Source of the DNA: Chitinophagaceae bacterium
Lineage (GTDB): Bacteria > Bacteroidota > Bacteroidia > Chitinophagales > Chitinophagaceae
Reading direction: 5' to 3'
NCBI GenBank assembly: GCA_016720745.1
Contig: JADKKA010000018.1
Span: 1,054,001-1,118,000, forward strand
DNA length: 64,000 bases
Each line of letters begins with the position of its first letter. Within the stretch, counting starts at the first letter, position 1. Made by a program: the position numbers and the translations under genes. Of this stretch, positions 16,430 to 24,570 are shown one piece after another. Under the pieces are notes generated by a model. It saw only the letters and a list, made by a program, of their open reading frames with translations. It did not search any database and was not told the origin of the DNA.

Positions 16430-17989
16430 ATGAACCGGTACTCCCGTTTATTATCACTGGCAATTAGTTTTTTGACCACTTCCCTGCTGTTCACTCTGCA
16501 GGCACAGGATGTGATGAAAGTACAAAACGGAGCCAGCATCACGGTACAAAACGGGGCAGATATGATTGTATTGGGTGGCATCACCCTGGATAACGGCAGC
16601 AGCCTCGTGAATAATGGCAGTATCACGCTGAAACAAAACGGTGCTTCCGGTGCAGCCAACTGGACCGATAACAGTGCTACCGGCTATAACCATGGAACCG
16701 GTAAACTGGTGCTCAACGGAAATGGCGGTCACTACATCAGCAGCCCCAATACTTTTGAAAGAATAGAAGTGGATGCAAGTGGTCATGTAACACTGGGCAG
16801 CAATGTGCAATCCAATAAATGGTACCTCAGCAACGGAAAGGTGAATACATCTTCTTTTGCAGCCATTGCTTTAGCCAGCTCACAACTGGCAGTGGAAGCA
16901 GCTGCCGGGAATTCCAATTTTGCTAATAGCTGGTTCAACGGTAACCTCAGAAGATATATCAATCCGGCCCTGGTCAATAATTATGTATTCCCCGTGGGAG
17001 ATGCTACCAAATCAAACCGGGTGGTGATGGATAACCTGACCGCCAATCCACTAAATAACCTGACTTATATCGATGCATCATTCGGTCCCAAACCAGGTAA
17101 TGATGTGGGACTGGTGGCGGCTGAAAACGGACAAGGTTATGTGTCGGTTAATAACGGTGGTGTATGGTATCTCACACCAGATGTATCTCCGGGATCAGGA
17201 ACCTATGATTTGCAGTTATACTTTAATGGTTTTACCGGCATCAATGATAATTCATTCGGGATTCTCAGAAGACCCAATGCTTCTTCCAGTGCAACAGACT
17301 GGAGTATTCCGGCCGGCAGTAATCTTCCTGCCAATAATCAGCCGGGTCGTATTGTTTCCTCCGGCTTTGCCCGCAGAAATGGAATAGGCGGTTTCAGTCA
17401 GTTTGGAATCGCCAACCTGTCCGGCCCCCTGCCTGTGACCCTGCTGAGTTTTGATGCACGCCGTTTGACCAAAATGAATGTAGTGGTGAATTGGGAAACA
17501 GTGACGGAGATCAACAATAAAGGTTTTGAAGTGGAAAGAAGACTGGATGGAGAAGCCGGATTTACCCGGATCGGATTTACACCAACCAAGGCCATTGCCG
17601 GTAATAGCAGCAGCCGGATTGATTACAGTTATGCTGATGCCAATGGATTTGCGGGTGTCAGTTATTACCGCCTCAAACAGGTGGATATCGACAACCGCTT
17701 TACCTATACCCATATCAAAGCTGTGAAGGGAATGGGGGAAACACAGGTGAGTGTGATGTTGTATCCCAATCCCAACTATGGTCAGTTTACCATCCGCCTC
17801 GATGGGGTGAACCGCGCTTATGATGCTGTGATTACTGATATGGGAGGTAAAACTGTAAGGCAATTGCGACTGACCAATACCAGTTCAGTAAATATAACAG
17901 GACTTAGTGCCGGAACTTATATCATTCGAATCCCTGATGTATTTGGTGAAGGTCAGGCCTTCACAGAAAAAGTACTGGTGGTGAAATAA
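16430..17989 (+). CDS. Secreted protein with type IX secretion sorting domain
   Basis: A 519-residue exported protein if started at ATG 16430; ATG codons at 16376, 16400 and 16409 lie upstream in frame. The signal peptide is LLSLAISFLTTSLLFTLQAQ. The middle contains parallel-beta-like short repeats (VQNGASITVQNGADMIVLGG, LDNGSSLVNNGSITLKQNGA) of adhesin or filament type. The C-terminal 80 residues are a type A T9SS signal: SVMLYPNPNYGQFTIRL, then VITDMGGKTVRQL and GLSAGTYIIRI, ending VLVVK. It should cross the outer membrane by T9SS and may be anchored at the surface. No enzyme domain is visible. Confidence 0.88.
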   Translation: MNRYSRLLSLAISFLTTSLLFTLQAQDVMKVQNGASITVQNGADMIVLGGITLDNGSSLVNNGSITLKQNGASGAANWTDNSATGYNHGTGKLVLNGNGGHYISSPNTFERIEVDASGHVTLGSNVQSNKWYLSNGKVNTSSFAAIALASSQLAVEAAAGNSNFANSWFNGNLRRYINPALVNNYVFPVGDATKSNRVVMDNLTANPLNNLTYIDASFGPKPGNDVGLVAAENGQGYVSVNNGGVWYLTPDVSPGSGTYDLQLYFNGFTGINDNSFGILRRPNASSSATDWSIPAGSNLPANNQPGRIVSSGFARRNGIGGFSQFGIANLSGPLPVTLLSFDARRLTKMNVVVNWETVTEINNKGFEVERRLDGEAGFTRIGFTPTKAIAGNSSSRIDYSYADANGFAGVSYYRLKQVDIDNRFTYTHIKAVKGMGETQVSVMLYPNPNYGQFTIRLDGVNRAYDAVITDMGGKTVRQLRLTNTSSVNITGLSAGTYIIRIPDVFGEGQAFTEKVLVVK

Positions 17990-18016
17990 AAATACAACCT
18001 CCTTATCCTTAATCAA

Positions 18017-18050
18017 GGCCCCTGTTCTTTCAGCAGGGGCCATTTTATTT
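18017..18050 (+). terminator. Intrinsic terminator after the T9SS cargo gene
   Basis: An 8-bp perfect stem GGCCCCTG/CAGGGGCC with a 9-base loop, followed by ATTTTATTTCTG. It lies 28 bases after the stop codon of the secreted protein and before the lipoprotein gene. Confidence 0.75.
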
Positions 18051-18081
18051 CTGTATTTTCGAAATTCCAAAATCAACGGTT

Positions 18082-18855
18082 ATGAAATATCTATTAATGC
18101 TTGTATCACTGGCGCTGCTGGCCGCCTGTAACTCTTCTTCCAAAAAAGATCCCGCTCAGAAAATGGATGATACCGCCAGGATGGATCATCCCCCTGTTAC
18201 TGCTGCGAAAATTGAACCGGTGAAAGGAACAGCAGCAGATATCCCCACCAGTCTTAACCTGAAAGGAAAGGTAGAAGAAGTCTGGAAGTGGACAGATAAC
18301 CTGGGAGAAAATCTATTGGTGCTGACCACCGTTGCACCTTTTGATGACAAGCAAAAAAACCAGTATGGTGAAGAAGGACAGACCGCAGAACTTCATGCTT
18401 TTCACTATGCAAAGAAAGATGGAGATTACCAGCAGGTCTGGATGATCAATGACGGAGAAAAAATCTGCTCCTTTGATATTACCTGTGCATTTATAAAAGA
18501 TGCTGTCACCATCACCGACCTGGATGCCGATGGACTGGCAGAAACCAAAATACAATACCGGACTGCCTGCCGCAGTGATGTATCACCGGCTTCCCTGAAA
18601 CTGATTATGCATGAAGGCACACAAAAATATACCCTGCGGGGACTGACCTGGTATGGCATGGGCGAAGCCAACTTTGATATTACAGAAAGCAATGCCAACC
18701 TGGAAACACTTCCCGGTTATAAGGGTACAGAAGATGAATGGGTCAAAACTTTTGGCCGCTATGAGTCGGAAAAGGAATTTGCCACAGCTCCTCCGGAGTT
18801 TCTCTCGCATGCCCGTTACCATTGGATTCGTTTTGTAAAGGAAAGCAACGAATAA
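18082..18855 (+). CDS. Lipoprotein of unknown function
   Basis: A 257-residue protein with a clear lipoprotein signal peptide, YLLMLVSLALLAAC, and lipid-attachment Cys16, followed by a Ser/Lys/Asp-rich linker. The mature region contains WKWTDNLGENLLVLTT and VTITDLDADGLAETKIQYRT, the latter resembling a calcium-binding-like DxDxDGxxE loop seen in repeat-type surface proteins. I do not recognise a named domain. It ends five bases before the CDF transporter start and may be co-transcribed with it. Confidence 0.75.
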   Translation: MKYLLMLVSLALLAACNSSSKKDPAQKMDDTARMDHPPVTAAKIEPVKGTAADIPTSLNLKGKVEEVWKWTDNLGENLLVLTTVAPFDDKQKNQYGEEGQTAELHAFHYAKKDGDYQQVWMINDGEKICSFDITCAFIKDAVTITDLDADGLAETKIQYRTACRSDVSPASLKLIMHEGTQKYTLRGLTWYGMGEANFDITESNANLETLPGYKGTEDEWVKTFGRYESEKEFATAPPEFLSHARYHWIRFVKESNE

Positions 18856-18859
18856 TACC

Positions 18860-19855
18860 GTGAACAGAGCCAAAGAAAACCTGGGGGTACAGAAATGGGT
18901 GGCACTGATTTCAGTGTTGCTGCTGGCTGGTAAATTCTTTGCCTATTACCTGACTCATTCAGTTGCCATTCTCACCGACGCACTGGAAAGTATTGTGAAT
19001 GTGACTGCCGGGTTTATCGGATTGTATAGTTTATATGTATCAGCCAAACCGCGTGACAGTGATCATCCTTACGGTCACGGAAAGATTGAGTTTATTTCAG
19101 CAGCTGTGGAAGGGACCATGATCGGAGTGGCCGGTGTGATCATTTTGTATAAAGCCATCCTGCAATTACTTCATCCGGTGGGACTGGAAAAAATTGATCA
19201 GGGTATCATTGTAATTGCCATTACAGCGCTGATCAACTATGTAACGGGTTTCTTCTGTCTGCGGACAGGTAAAAAAAATAATTCTGCTGCCCTGATGGCC
19301 AGCGGACAGCACCTCTTAACTGATACCGTATCTACTGTTGGAATTATTGCCGGACTGGCCCTGTTGTATTTTACCGGCTATACCTGGATAGACAGTGCAG
19401 TGGCTTTGTTATTCGGTGTATATATTGTTTATACCGGATACCGGATCATCCGCTCCTCCATCGGGGGAATCATGGATGAAGCCGATACTGCGATCCTGGA
19501 AGTGATGGTCAGGGTATTGAACACGCATCGCCGGGAGAACTGGGTGGATCTGCATAACCTCCGGGTGATCCGTTATGGCAGTATCCTGCATGTGGATTGC
19601 CATCTTACCGTACCCTGGTACCTGAATGTACACCAGGCCCATCAGGAAATAGATGCACTGGCTGAACCTATCCGCAAGGAGTTTGGTGAATCGCTGGAAC
19701 TCTTTGTGCATTCCGACGGCTGTCTGCCTTTTTCCTGCCGGATTTGTAACAAAGCGGGTTGTTCGGAAAGAAAGAATAATTTTGAAAAGCAAATCGTATG
19801 GACATTGGAGAATATCTCCAGTAATAAAAAACACGAACTGAAGGATCATGACTAA
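18860..19855 (+). CDS. Cation diffusion facilitator (CDF) family transporter with Cys-rich tail
   Basis: Divalent-metal/proton antiporter of 331 residues. Membrane helices start at about residues 12, 37, 75, 112, 150 and 172. Metal-site motifs are TDALESIVN (helix 2), HPYGHGK (loop) and HLLTDTVST (helix 5). The cytoplasmic CDF C-terminal domain begins at about 200 (GGIMDEADTAILEVMV). Unusually, it continues to a CLPFSCRICNKAGC cluster (Cys288, 293, 296, 301), a likely extra metal or redox site. The start is GTG. It overlaps the OsmC gene by eight bases. Likely metals are zinc, iron or manganese; the sequence does not settle this. Confidence 0.92.
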   Translation: MNRAKENLGVQKWVALISVLLLAGKFFAYYLTHSVAILTDALESIVNVTAGFIGLYSLYVSAKPRDSDHPYGHGKIEFISAAVEGTMIGVAGVIILYKAILQLLHPVGLEKIDQGIIVIAITALINYVTGFFCLRTGKKNNSAALMASGQHLLTDTVSTVGIIAGLALLYFTGYTWIDSAVALLFGVYIVYTGYRIIRSSIGGIMDEADTAILEVMVRVLNTHRRENWVDLHNLRVIRYGSILHVDCHLTVPWYLNVHQAHQEIDALAEPIRKEFGESLELFVHSDGCLPFSCRICNKAGCSERKNNFEKQIVWTLENISSNKKHELKDHD

Positions 19856-20243
19856 AACCGTTACCCGCTGGAAACAGGGGCATGAATTTACCAGCGAACT
19901 GGATGGCAATAGTATTGCCATAGATGGGAGCCGTAAAAATGGCTTTGGACCAAAGGCCTTACTCCTGTCTGCTGTAGCCGGTTGTTCCGGCATTGATGTA
20001 GTGGATATCCTGCAAAAAATGAGAGTGGAGTTCACCGGACTTGAAATAGATGTGGCTGCTGAACAAACCCAGGAACATCCGAAAGTGTACAAGGATATTT
20101 ATATTACCTATAAACTGCGTACCAGCCCGGAGAATGAAGAAAAAGTGAGAAAGGCGATTGACCTTTCACTGGAAAAATATTGCGGGGTGTCAGCGATGCT
20201 CAAGAAGAATTCACCGATTCATTATACTTTGGAGATCCAATAA
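19848..20243 (+). CDS. OsmC family peroxide/thiol-stress protein
   Basis: A 131-residue OsmC-fold protein. The two conserved redox cysteines are in AVAGCSGIDVV (about residue 46) and EKYCGVSAML (about residue 108). Members of the family reduce organic hydroperoxides or handle sulfur compounds. It overlaps the upstream CDF gene by eight bases and ends six bases before an Rrf2 regulator, forming a tight metal/thiol stress unit directly ahead of the sulfate assimilation genes. Confidence 0.92.
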   Translation: MTKTVTRWKQGHEFTSELDGNSIAIDGSRKNGFGPKALLLSAVAGCSGIDVVDILQKMRVEFTGLEIDVAAEQTQEHPKVYKDIYITYKLRTSPENEEKVRKAIDLSLEKYCGVSAMLKKNSPIHYTLEIQ

Positions 20244-20249
20244 TCGAAT

Positions 20250-20657
20250 ATGCTTTCAAAAAAATCACAATATGCCTTCAAGGCCCTGACCTATCTCACC
20301 GAACGCTTCAACGACGGGCCGGTCCTGATTTCAGAAATTGCCAAAAAGAAAAAGATACCGTTAAAATTTCTGGAGAATATCCTGCTGGAATTAAAAAAAG
20401 CCGGTATCCTCGACAGCAAGAAAGGAAAGGGTGGGGGCTATTTTCTTAATAAAAGCCCGGAAAAGATCAAGGTTGCTACTGTGATCCGGCTGATCAATGG
20501 TCCCATTGCCATGCTCCCCTGTGTAAGTCTCTATTTTTATGAGCGTTGCAAGAATTGCAATGAAAAACATTGCGGCCTGCACGACATGATGATTGAAGTC
20601 AGGGATGCCACCCTCAATATCGTGGAAAACAGAACCCTGAAAGACCTGATTGTATAG
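20250..20657 (+). CDS. Rrf2 family transcriptional regulator with four cysteines
   Basis: A 135-residue winged-helix regulator. The HTH is in ALTYLTERF through LISEIAKKKKIPLKFLENIL, and the wing is KKGKGGGYFL. The region that binds iron-sulfur in IscR and NsrR carries Cys91, Cys100, Cys103 and Cys108 (PCVSLYFYERCKNCNEKHCG). It could therefore hold a cluster or sense redox or sulfur status. CymR-type Rrf2 proteins control cysteine metabolism in other bacteria. Its position directly before a promoter that drives peroxiredoxin and the cys genes supports a sulfur role by inference. Confidence 0.92.
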   Translation: MLSKKSQYAFKALTYLTERFNDGPVLISEIAKKKKIPLKFLENILLELKKAGILDSKKGKGGGYFLNKSPEKIKVATVIRLINGPIAMLPCVSLYFYERCKNCNEKHCGLHDMMIEVRDATLNIVENRTLKDLIV

Positions 20658-20705
20658 TTTTTCCGCATCTTCCCACAACTGTTAGTGTGTTGTAATTTTA
20701 AGTCC

Positions 20706-20742
20706 ACCAGGTTGGTAGAGTAATGATTTAAGGCTACCTTTG
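20706..20742 (+). promoter_or_regulatory. Promoter of the peroxiredoxin-cys genes with overlapping dyad
   Basis: TTGG at 20712-20715 is followed after exactly 19 bases by TACCTTTG at 20735-20742, a perfect match to the Bacteroidota -7 consensus TAnnTTTG. The implied start is near 20749, giving a leader of about 13 bases before the ATG at 20762. An 11-bp dyad ACCA-GGT-TGGT (20706-20716) overlaps the -33 element and is a candidate operator, possibly for the adjacent Rrf2 protein. The operator function is inference. Confidence 0.55.
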
Positions 20743-20761
20743 TCGCCTAAACTGAATCATT

Positions 20762-21400
20762 ATGGCACTTCGTCTCGGAGATACTGCTCCCAACTTCAAA
20801 GCAACCACAACGGAAGGAGAAATTGATTTTTATGAATACCTCGGTGACAGCTGGGGCATCCTTTTCTCTCATCCTGCAGATTATACACCGGTATGCACCA
20901 CGGAACTGGGGCGGACCGCATTGCTGAAAGAAGAATTTGCTAAGCGAAATGTAAAAGTGCTGGCGGTGAGTGTGGATCCTATTGACAAACATTTTGGCTG
21001 GCGGGATGATATCAATGAAACACAGCATTGCACGGTGGATTTTCCCATCATTGCAGATGAGAGCAAAACAGTGGCCAATCTGTATGATATGATTCACCCC
21101 AATGCCTCCGCTACTGCAACCGTCCGTTCCCTTTTTGTGATCGGTCCTGATAAATTGGTGAAGCTGATGATCACTTATCCGGCTTCCACTGGTCGTAATT
21201 TTCATGAAGTATTGCGGGTAATTGATTCCCTGCAATTGACCGCTAAACACAGCCTGGCCACACCGGCCAACTGGCAACCGGGTGAAGACCTGATTGTAGT
21301 ACCGGCGGTATCTACTGAAGATGCAATTAAGAAATTCCCGAAAGGAGTAAAAGTGATTAAACCTTATCTCCGTTATACCCCGCAACCAGATGCTCAGTAA
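20762..21400 (+). CDS. Peroxiredoxin, 1-Cys (Prx6) type
   Basis: A 212-residue thiol peroxidase that reduces hydrogen peroxide and organic peroxides. The peroxidatic cysteine is in HPADYTPVCTTELGR, with the catalytic Thr and Pro in place. The C-terminal extension (VPAVSTEDAIKKFPKGVKVI, LRYTPQP) is the Prx6-type dimerisation region, and no conserved resolving cysteine is evident. It overlaps cysH by 11 bases, so protection against peroxide and sulfate reduction are translated together. It has a strong upstream promoter. Confidence 0.95.
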   Translation: MALRLGDTAPNFKATTTEGEIDFYEYLGDSWGILFSHPADYTPVCTTELGRTALLKEEFAKRNVKVLAVSVDPIDKHFGWRDDINETQHCTVDFPIIADESKTVANLYDMIHPNASATATVRSLFVIGPDKLVKLMITYPASTGRNFHEVLRVIDSLQLTAKHSLATPANWQPGEDLIVVPAVSTEDAIKKFPKGVKVIKPYLRYTPQPDAQ

Positions 21401-22112
21401 GTCAACGCTGGATATCATTGCAACAGCACCTGCAGCGGAAGGACTGGCTGTACTGGCCAATCAGTATCCGGGGCAGGTCGTTTTTTCCAGTTCACTGGGT
21501 CAGGAAGATCAGGTGATTACCGATTTGATATTCAGGAATAATATACCAGTAGAAGTATTTACACTGGATACAGGAAGATTATTCAATGAAACCTATGAGT
21601 TGCTGGAACGGACCAATGCCCGGTACAAAACAAGCATCAAGGTCTTTTTTCCTGAAGCTGCTGATGTGGAAGAATATGTTCATTCAAAAGGGATCAACGG
21701 GTTTTATGAATCAGTGGAAAACCGCAAATCCTGTTGTTATATCCGTAAAGTAAAACCATTGAACAGGGCATTGGCCCATGCAAAGGTTTGGGTCACCGGT
21801 TTGCGGGCCGGACAATCTGATAACCGGAAAGAAATGCCGGCCATCGAATGGGATGAAGCAAGAGGATTGTATAAGTACAATCCGCTCATCAACTGGTCAT
21901 TTGAAGAAATGATGAACTATATCAACGAGCACCAGGTTCCATATAACCGCTTGCACGACCAGGGCTTTATCAGTATCGGTTGTGCTCCCTGTACCCGGGC
22001 TATTGAACCGGGGGAAGAAGCAAGGGCCGGACGCTGGTGGTGGGAAAGTTCACAAAAAGAATGTGGCCTGCATGCCGGCGAAAACAAAAAGCAGGAGGCT
22101 GCACAATCATAG
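21390..22112 (+). CDS. cysH: Adenylyl-sulfate (APS) reductase, CysH family
   Basis: A 240-residue thioredoxin-dependent reductase that turns activated sulfate into sulfite. The PP-loop nucleotide site is FSSSLGQEDQVITDLI. The protein keeps both cysteine pairs that bind a [4Fe-4S] cluster (ENRKSCCYIRK and GCAPCTRA), which marks it as an APS-type rather than PAPS-type enzyme. The catalytic cysteine is in the C-terminal ECGLH. This agrees with the absence of an APS kinase gene here. It overlaps the peroxiredoxin gene by 11 bases and precedes cysD by 13. Confidence 0.94.
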   Translation: MLSKSTLDIIATAPAAEGLAVLANQYPGQVVFSSSLGQEDQVITDLIFRNNIPVEVFTLDTGRLFNETYELLERTNARYKTSIKVFFPEAADVEEYVHSKGINGFYESVENRKSCCYIRKVKPLNRALAHAKVWVTGLRAGQSDNRKEMPAIEWDEARGLYKYNPLINWSFEEMMNYINEHQVPYNRLHDQGFISIGCAPCTRAIEPGEEARAGRWWWESSQKECGLHAGENKKQEAAQS

Positions 22113-22125
22113 AAGGAATTAAAGT

Positions 22126-23034
22126 ATGAGTAAGTATCATCTGGATTACCTGGAGCAACTGGAAGCAGAGAGCATTCATATCTTCCGGGAAATTGCTGCC
22201 CAGTTCGAAAGACCGGCGCTGTTATTCAGCGGAGGAAAGGATTCCATTACCCTGGTTCACCTGGCACAAAAAGCATTTGCACCCGGAAAGATTCCTTTTC
22301 CGCTGGTGCATATAGACACGGGTCATAATTTTCCCGAAGCCCTCGAGTTTCGGGATCAGCTGGCCAATGAACTGGGTGCTACCCTGGTCGTTCGCAAGGT
22401 AGAAGACACTATCAAAGAAAGAAGCCTGACAGAACCCAAAGGAAAATTTCCCAGTCGCAACTGGCTGCAAACCTATACCCTGCTTGATACCATTGAAGAA
22501 TTCAAATTCGACGCCTGTATCGGTGGTGCCAGAAGAGACGAAGAAAAGGCAAGGGCCAAGGAAAGAATTTTTTCTGTGAGAGATGAATTTGGTCAGTGGG
22601 ATCCCAAACTGCAAAGACCGGAACTCTGGAATATTTTCAATGGCCGGATTCACAAAGGTGAAAATGTCCGCGTATTCCCCATCAGTAACTGGACCGAACT
22701 CGATATCTGGAATTATATACGAAAAGAAAAAATTGATTTACCCTCGATCTACTTTGCACATGAAAGAGAAGTGGTGTTGCATGAAGGTCAGCTGGTAGCC
22801 ACCAGTGCATTTGTACAACCAGATGAAGGAGATCAGGTAATGACGAAAATGGTCAGATACCGTACTGTAGGGGATATGACCTGTACGGCAGCCGTTGAAT
22901 CAACAGCCGCCACTCTTGATGATGTAATCAGTGAAATCATCGCCACCCGGATCAGTGAAAGAGGGGAAACGAGGATTGATGATAAAGTAACCGAAGCAGC
23001 GATGGAGGACAGGAAGAAGAACGGGTATTTTTAG
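22126..23034 (+). CDS. cysD: Sulfate adenylyltransferase subunit 2
   Basis: Catalytic small subunit (302 residues) of ATP sulfurylase, making APS from ATP and sulfate together with the GTPase CysN. The PP-loop is LLFSGGKDSITLVHL. Other conserved parts are PLVHIDTGHNFPEALEFRD, FDACIGGARRDEEKARAKER and PISNWTELDIWNYI. Length and C-terminus (EAAMEDRKKNGYF) match the family. It follows cysH in the same operon and is separated from cysN by a 143-bp gap holding a pair of inverted palindromes. Confidence 0.97.
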   Translation: MSKYHLDYLEQLEAESIHIFREIAAQFERPALLFSGGKDSITLVHLAQKAFAPGKIPFPLVHIDTGHNFPEALEFRDQLANELGATLVVRKVEDTIKERSLTEPKGKFPSRNWLQTYTLLDTIEEFKFDACIGGARRDEEKARAKERIFSVRDEFGQWDPKLQRPELWNIFNGRIHKGENVRVFPISNWTELDIWNYIRKEKIDLPSIYFAHEREVVLHEGQLVATSAFVQPDEGDQVMTKMVRYRTVGDMTCTAAVESTAATLDDVISEIIATRISERGETRIDDKVTEAAMEDRKKNGYF

Positions 23035-23042
23035 CCCCCCGC

Positions 23043-23173
23043 CCCCCTAAAGGGGGAGTGATTGGTTTTAAATTGAAGGGGAATAGTTCTTATTTGAATA
23101 ATATTTTTTGAATTACTTAACCTGGCTAACTGTCAGGTTAATACAAATGAAGTTCCCCTTTAGGGGACAGGGG
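23043..23173. repeat. Paired CCCCTTTAGGGG-type palindromes in the cysD-cysN gap
   Basis: The left element is CCCCCTAAAGGGGG (23043-23056), and the right element is CCCCTTTAGGGG (23155-23166), ending 11 bases before the cysN ATG. The 22-base stretch 23152-23173 is an exact reverse complement of 53999-54020 in the nuoJ-nuoK gap. Similar dyads stand just before nuoH (51351-51362) and nuoK (54102-54113). They form a dispersed family whose position suggests effects on ribosome access or RNA processing. Confidence 0.65.
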
Positions 23174-23177
23174 TTAA

Positions 23178-24419
23178 ATGGATTTACTAAGATTTATAAC
23201 TGCGGGTAGTGTGGACGATGGGAAGAGCACCCTGATCGGCCGTTTATTGTATGATAGCAAGAATATTCTGATTGATCAGCTGGAAGCACTGGAGAAATCA
23301 ACAAAGAACAGGGCCAATGGGGAAGTGGACCTGGCCCTGCTGACGGACGGTTTAAGAGCAGAAAGAGAACAGGGAATCACTATTGATGTGGCTTATCGTT
23401 ACTTCACCACACCCAAAAGAAAATTCATTATTGCCGATGCTCCCGGTCATGTGCAATACACCCGCAACATGATCACAGGTGCTTCCAATGCCAGTCTGAT
23501 CATTATCCTGATTGATGCACGCTTCGGTGTAGTGGAACAAACCCGCCGTCACTCTATTATAGCGTCACTGTTACGGATTCCCCATGTGGTGGTAGCCGTG
23601 AATAAAATGGACCTGGTGGATTACTCTCAGGATGTGTTCAATAATATTGTGATTGATTATGCCGAAGTGGCCAAGCAACTCGGATTAACACAGGTAACTT
23701 ATATTCCGATCAGTGCTTTGAATGGCGATAATATCGTTGACAAATCAACGGCCATTACCTGGTTCGAGGGCAAGCCCCTGCTGGAATTTCTGGAAGAAGT
23801 GGAAACGGGAAATGATATCAATCTGGATGATGCCCGTTTCCAGGTACAGTTTGTCATCCGCCCGCAAACAGAAGCACTGCATGATTACCGGGGCTATGCC
23901 GGTAAAGTGATCAGTGGTATTTATCGTAAAGGAGATAAAGTACGCATACTTCCACAGGGAATTGATACCACGATTGCTGCGGTAGAAAAGGCAGGGAAAG
24001 AAGTGGATGAATTATTTGCTCCCCAAAGTGGTGTGATCCGCTTAACAGAAGATATTGATATCAGCCGGGGAGATAGTATTGTTAAAACAGATAACCTTCC
24101 TTTACAGAACAACGAACTGGAAGTGTTGCTTTGCTGGCTGGATGAAAAGCCCCTGATACCGGGTAATAAGTACCTGCTCCAGCATAATAGCAGGCTGGTT
24201 AAAGCAGTCGTTCGAAAAGTGGAATACAAACTGGATGTAAACAGCCTGCAGCAGCAACCGGTGGAAGGAAATGTAAAATTGAATGAAGTGGTTAAAGCTG
24301 TCATTAAAACAGCATCACCACTGGTTTACGATCCTTATACCACCCTCAGCGCCACCGGCAGTGCCATCCTGATCGATGAAACAAGTAACAGCACCGTAGC
24401 AGCGGTACTGATCAAATAA
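23178..24419 (+). CDS. cysN: Sulfate adenylyltransferase subunit 1, GTPase
   Basis: A 413-residue translation-factor-like GTPase that drives APS formation by CysD. G1 is TAGSVDDGKSTLIGRLLYD, the switch I threonine is in EREQGITIDVAYRYF, G3 is DAPGHVQYTRN and G4 is NKMD. Beta-barrel domains 2 and 3 follow from about residue 215. It lacks the fused APS kinase (CysC) seen in some CysNC proteins, consistent with an APS-type CysH. A palindromic element lies directly before the start and may influence its translation. Confidence 0.96.
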   Translation: MDLLRFITAGSVDDGKSTLIGRLLYDSKNILIDQLEALEKSTKNRANGEVDLALLTDGLRAEREQGITIDVAYRYFTTPKRKFIIADAPGHVQYTRNMITGASNASLIIILIDARFGVVEQTRRHSIIASLLRIPHVVVAVNKMDLVDYSQDVFNNIVIDYAEVAKQLGLTQVTYIPISALNGDNIVDKSTAITWFEGKPLLEFLEEVETGNDINLDDARFQVQFVIRPQTEALHDYRGYAGKVISGIYRKGDKVRILPQGIDTTIAAVEKAGKEVDELFAPQSGVIRLTEDIDISRGDSIVKTDNLPLQNNELEVLLCWLDEKPLIPGNKYLLQHNSRLVKAVVRKVEYKLDVNSLQQQPVEGNVKLNEVVKAVIKTASPLVYDPYTTLSATGSAILIDETSNSTVAAVLIK

Positions 24420-24570
24420 TCAGGCCGTACCCCATGAAACTAATTGTAAAGATCCGGCCAGACCACTGGTTGTGATTGAACAGGCAAGTACCATTTTTCT
24501 GCAGGTATCGTGGAGCAGGAAGGATCACAGCAAAACATAGCTGTTACGTACCATAAAATAGTCAGGCTTC

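Noticed and set aside
24421..24570. A riboswitch in the 151-bp leader of the siroheme-TauE fusion gene
   Set aside because: I could not find the conserved core of a SAM, cobalamin or other known riboswitch; only unstructured-looking sequence is visible.
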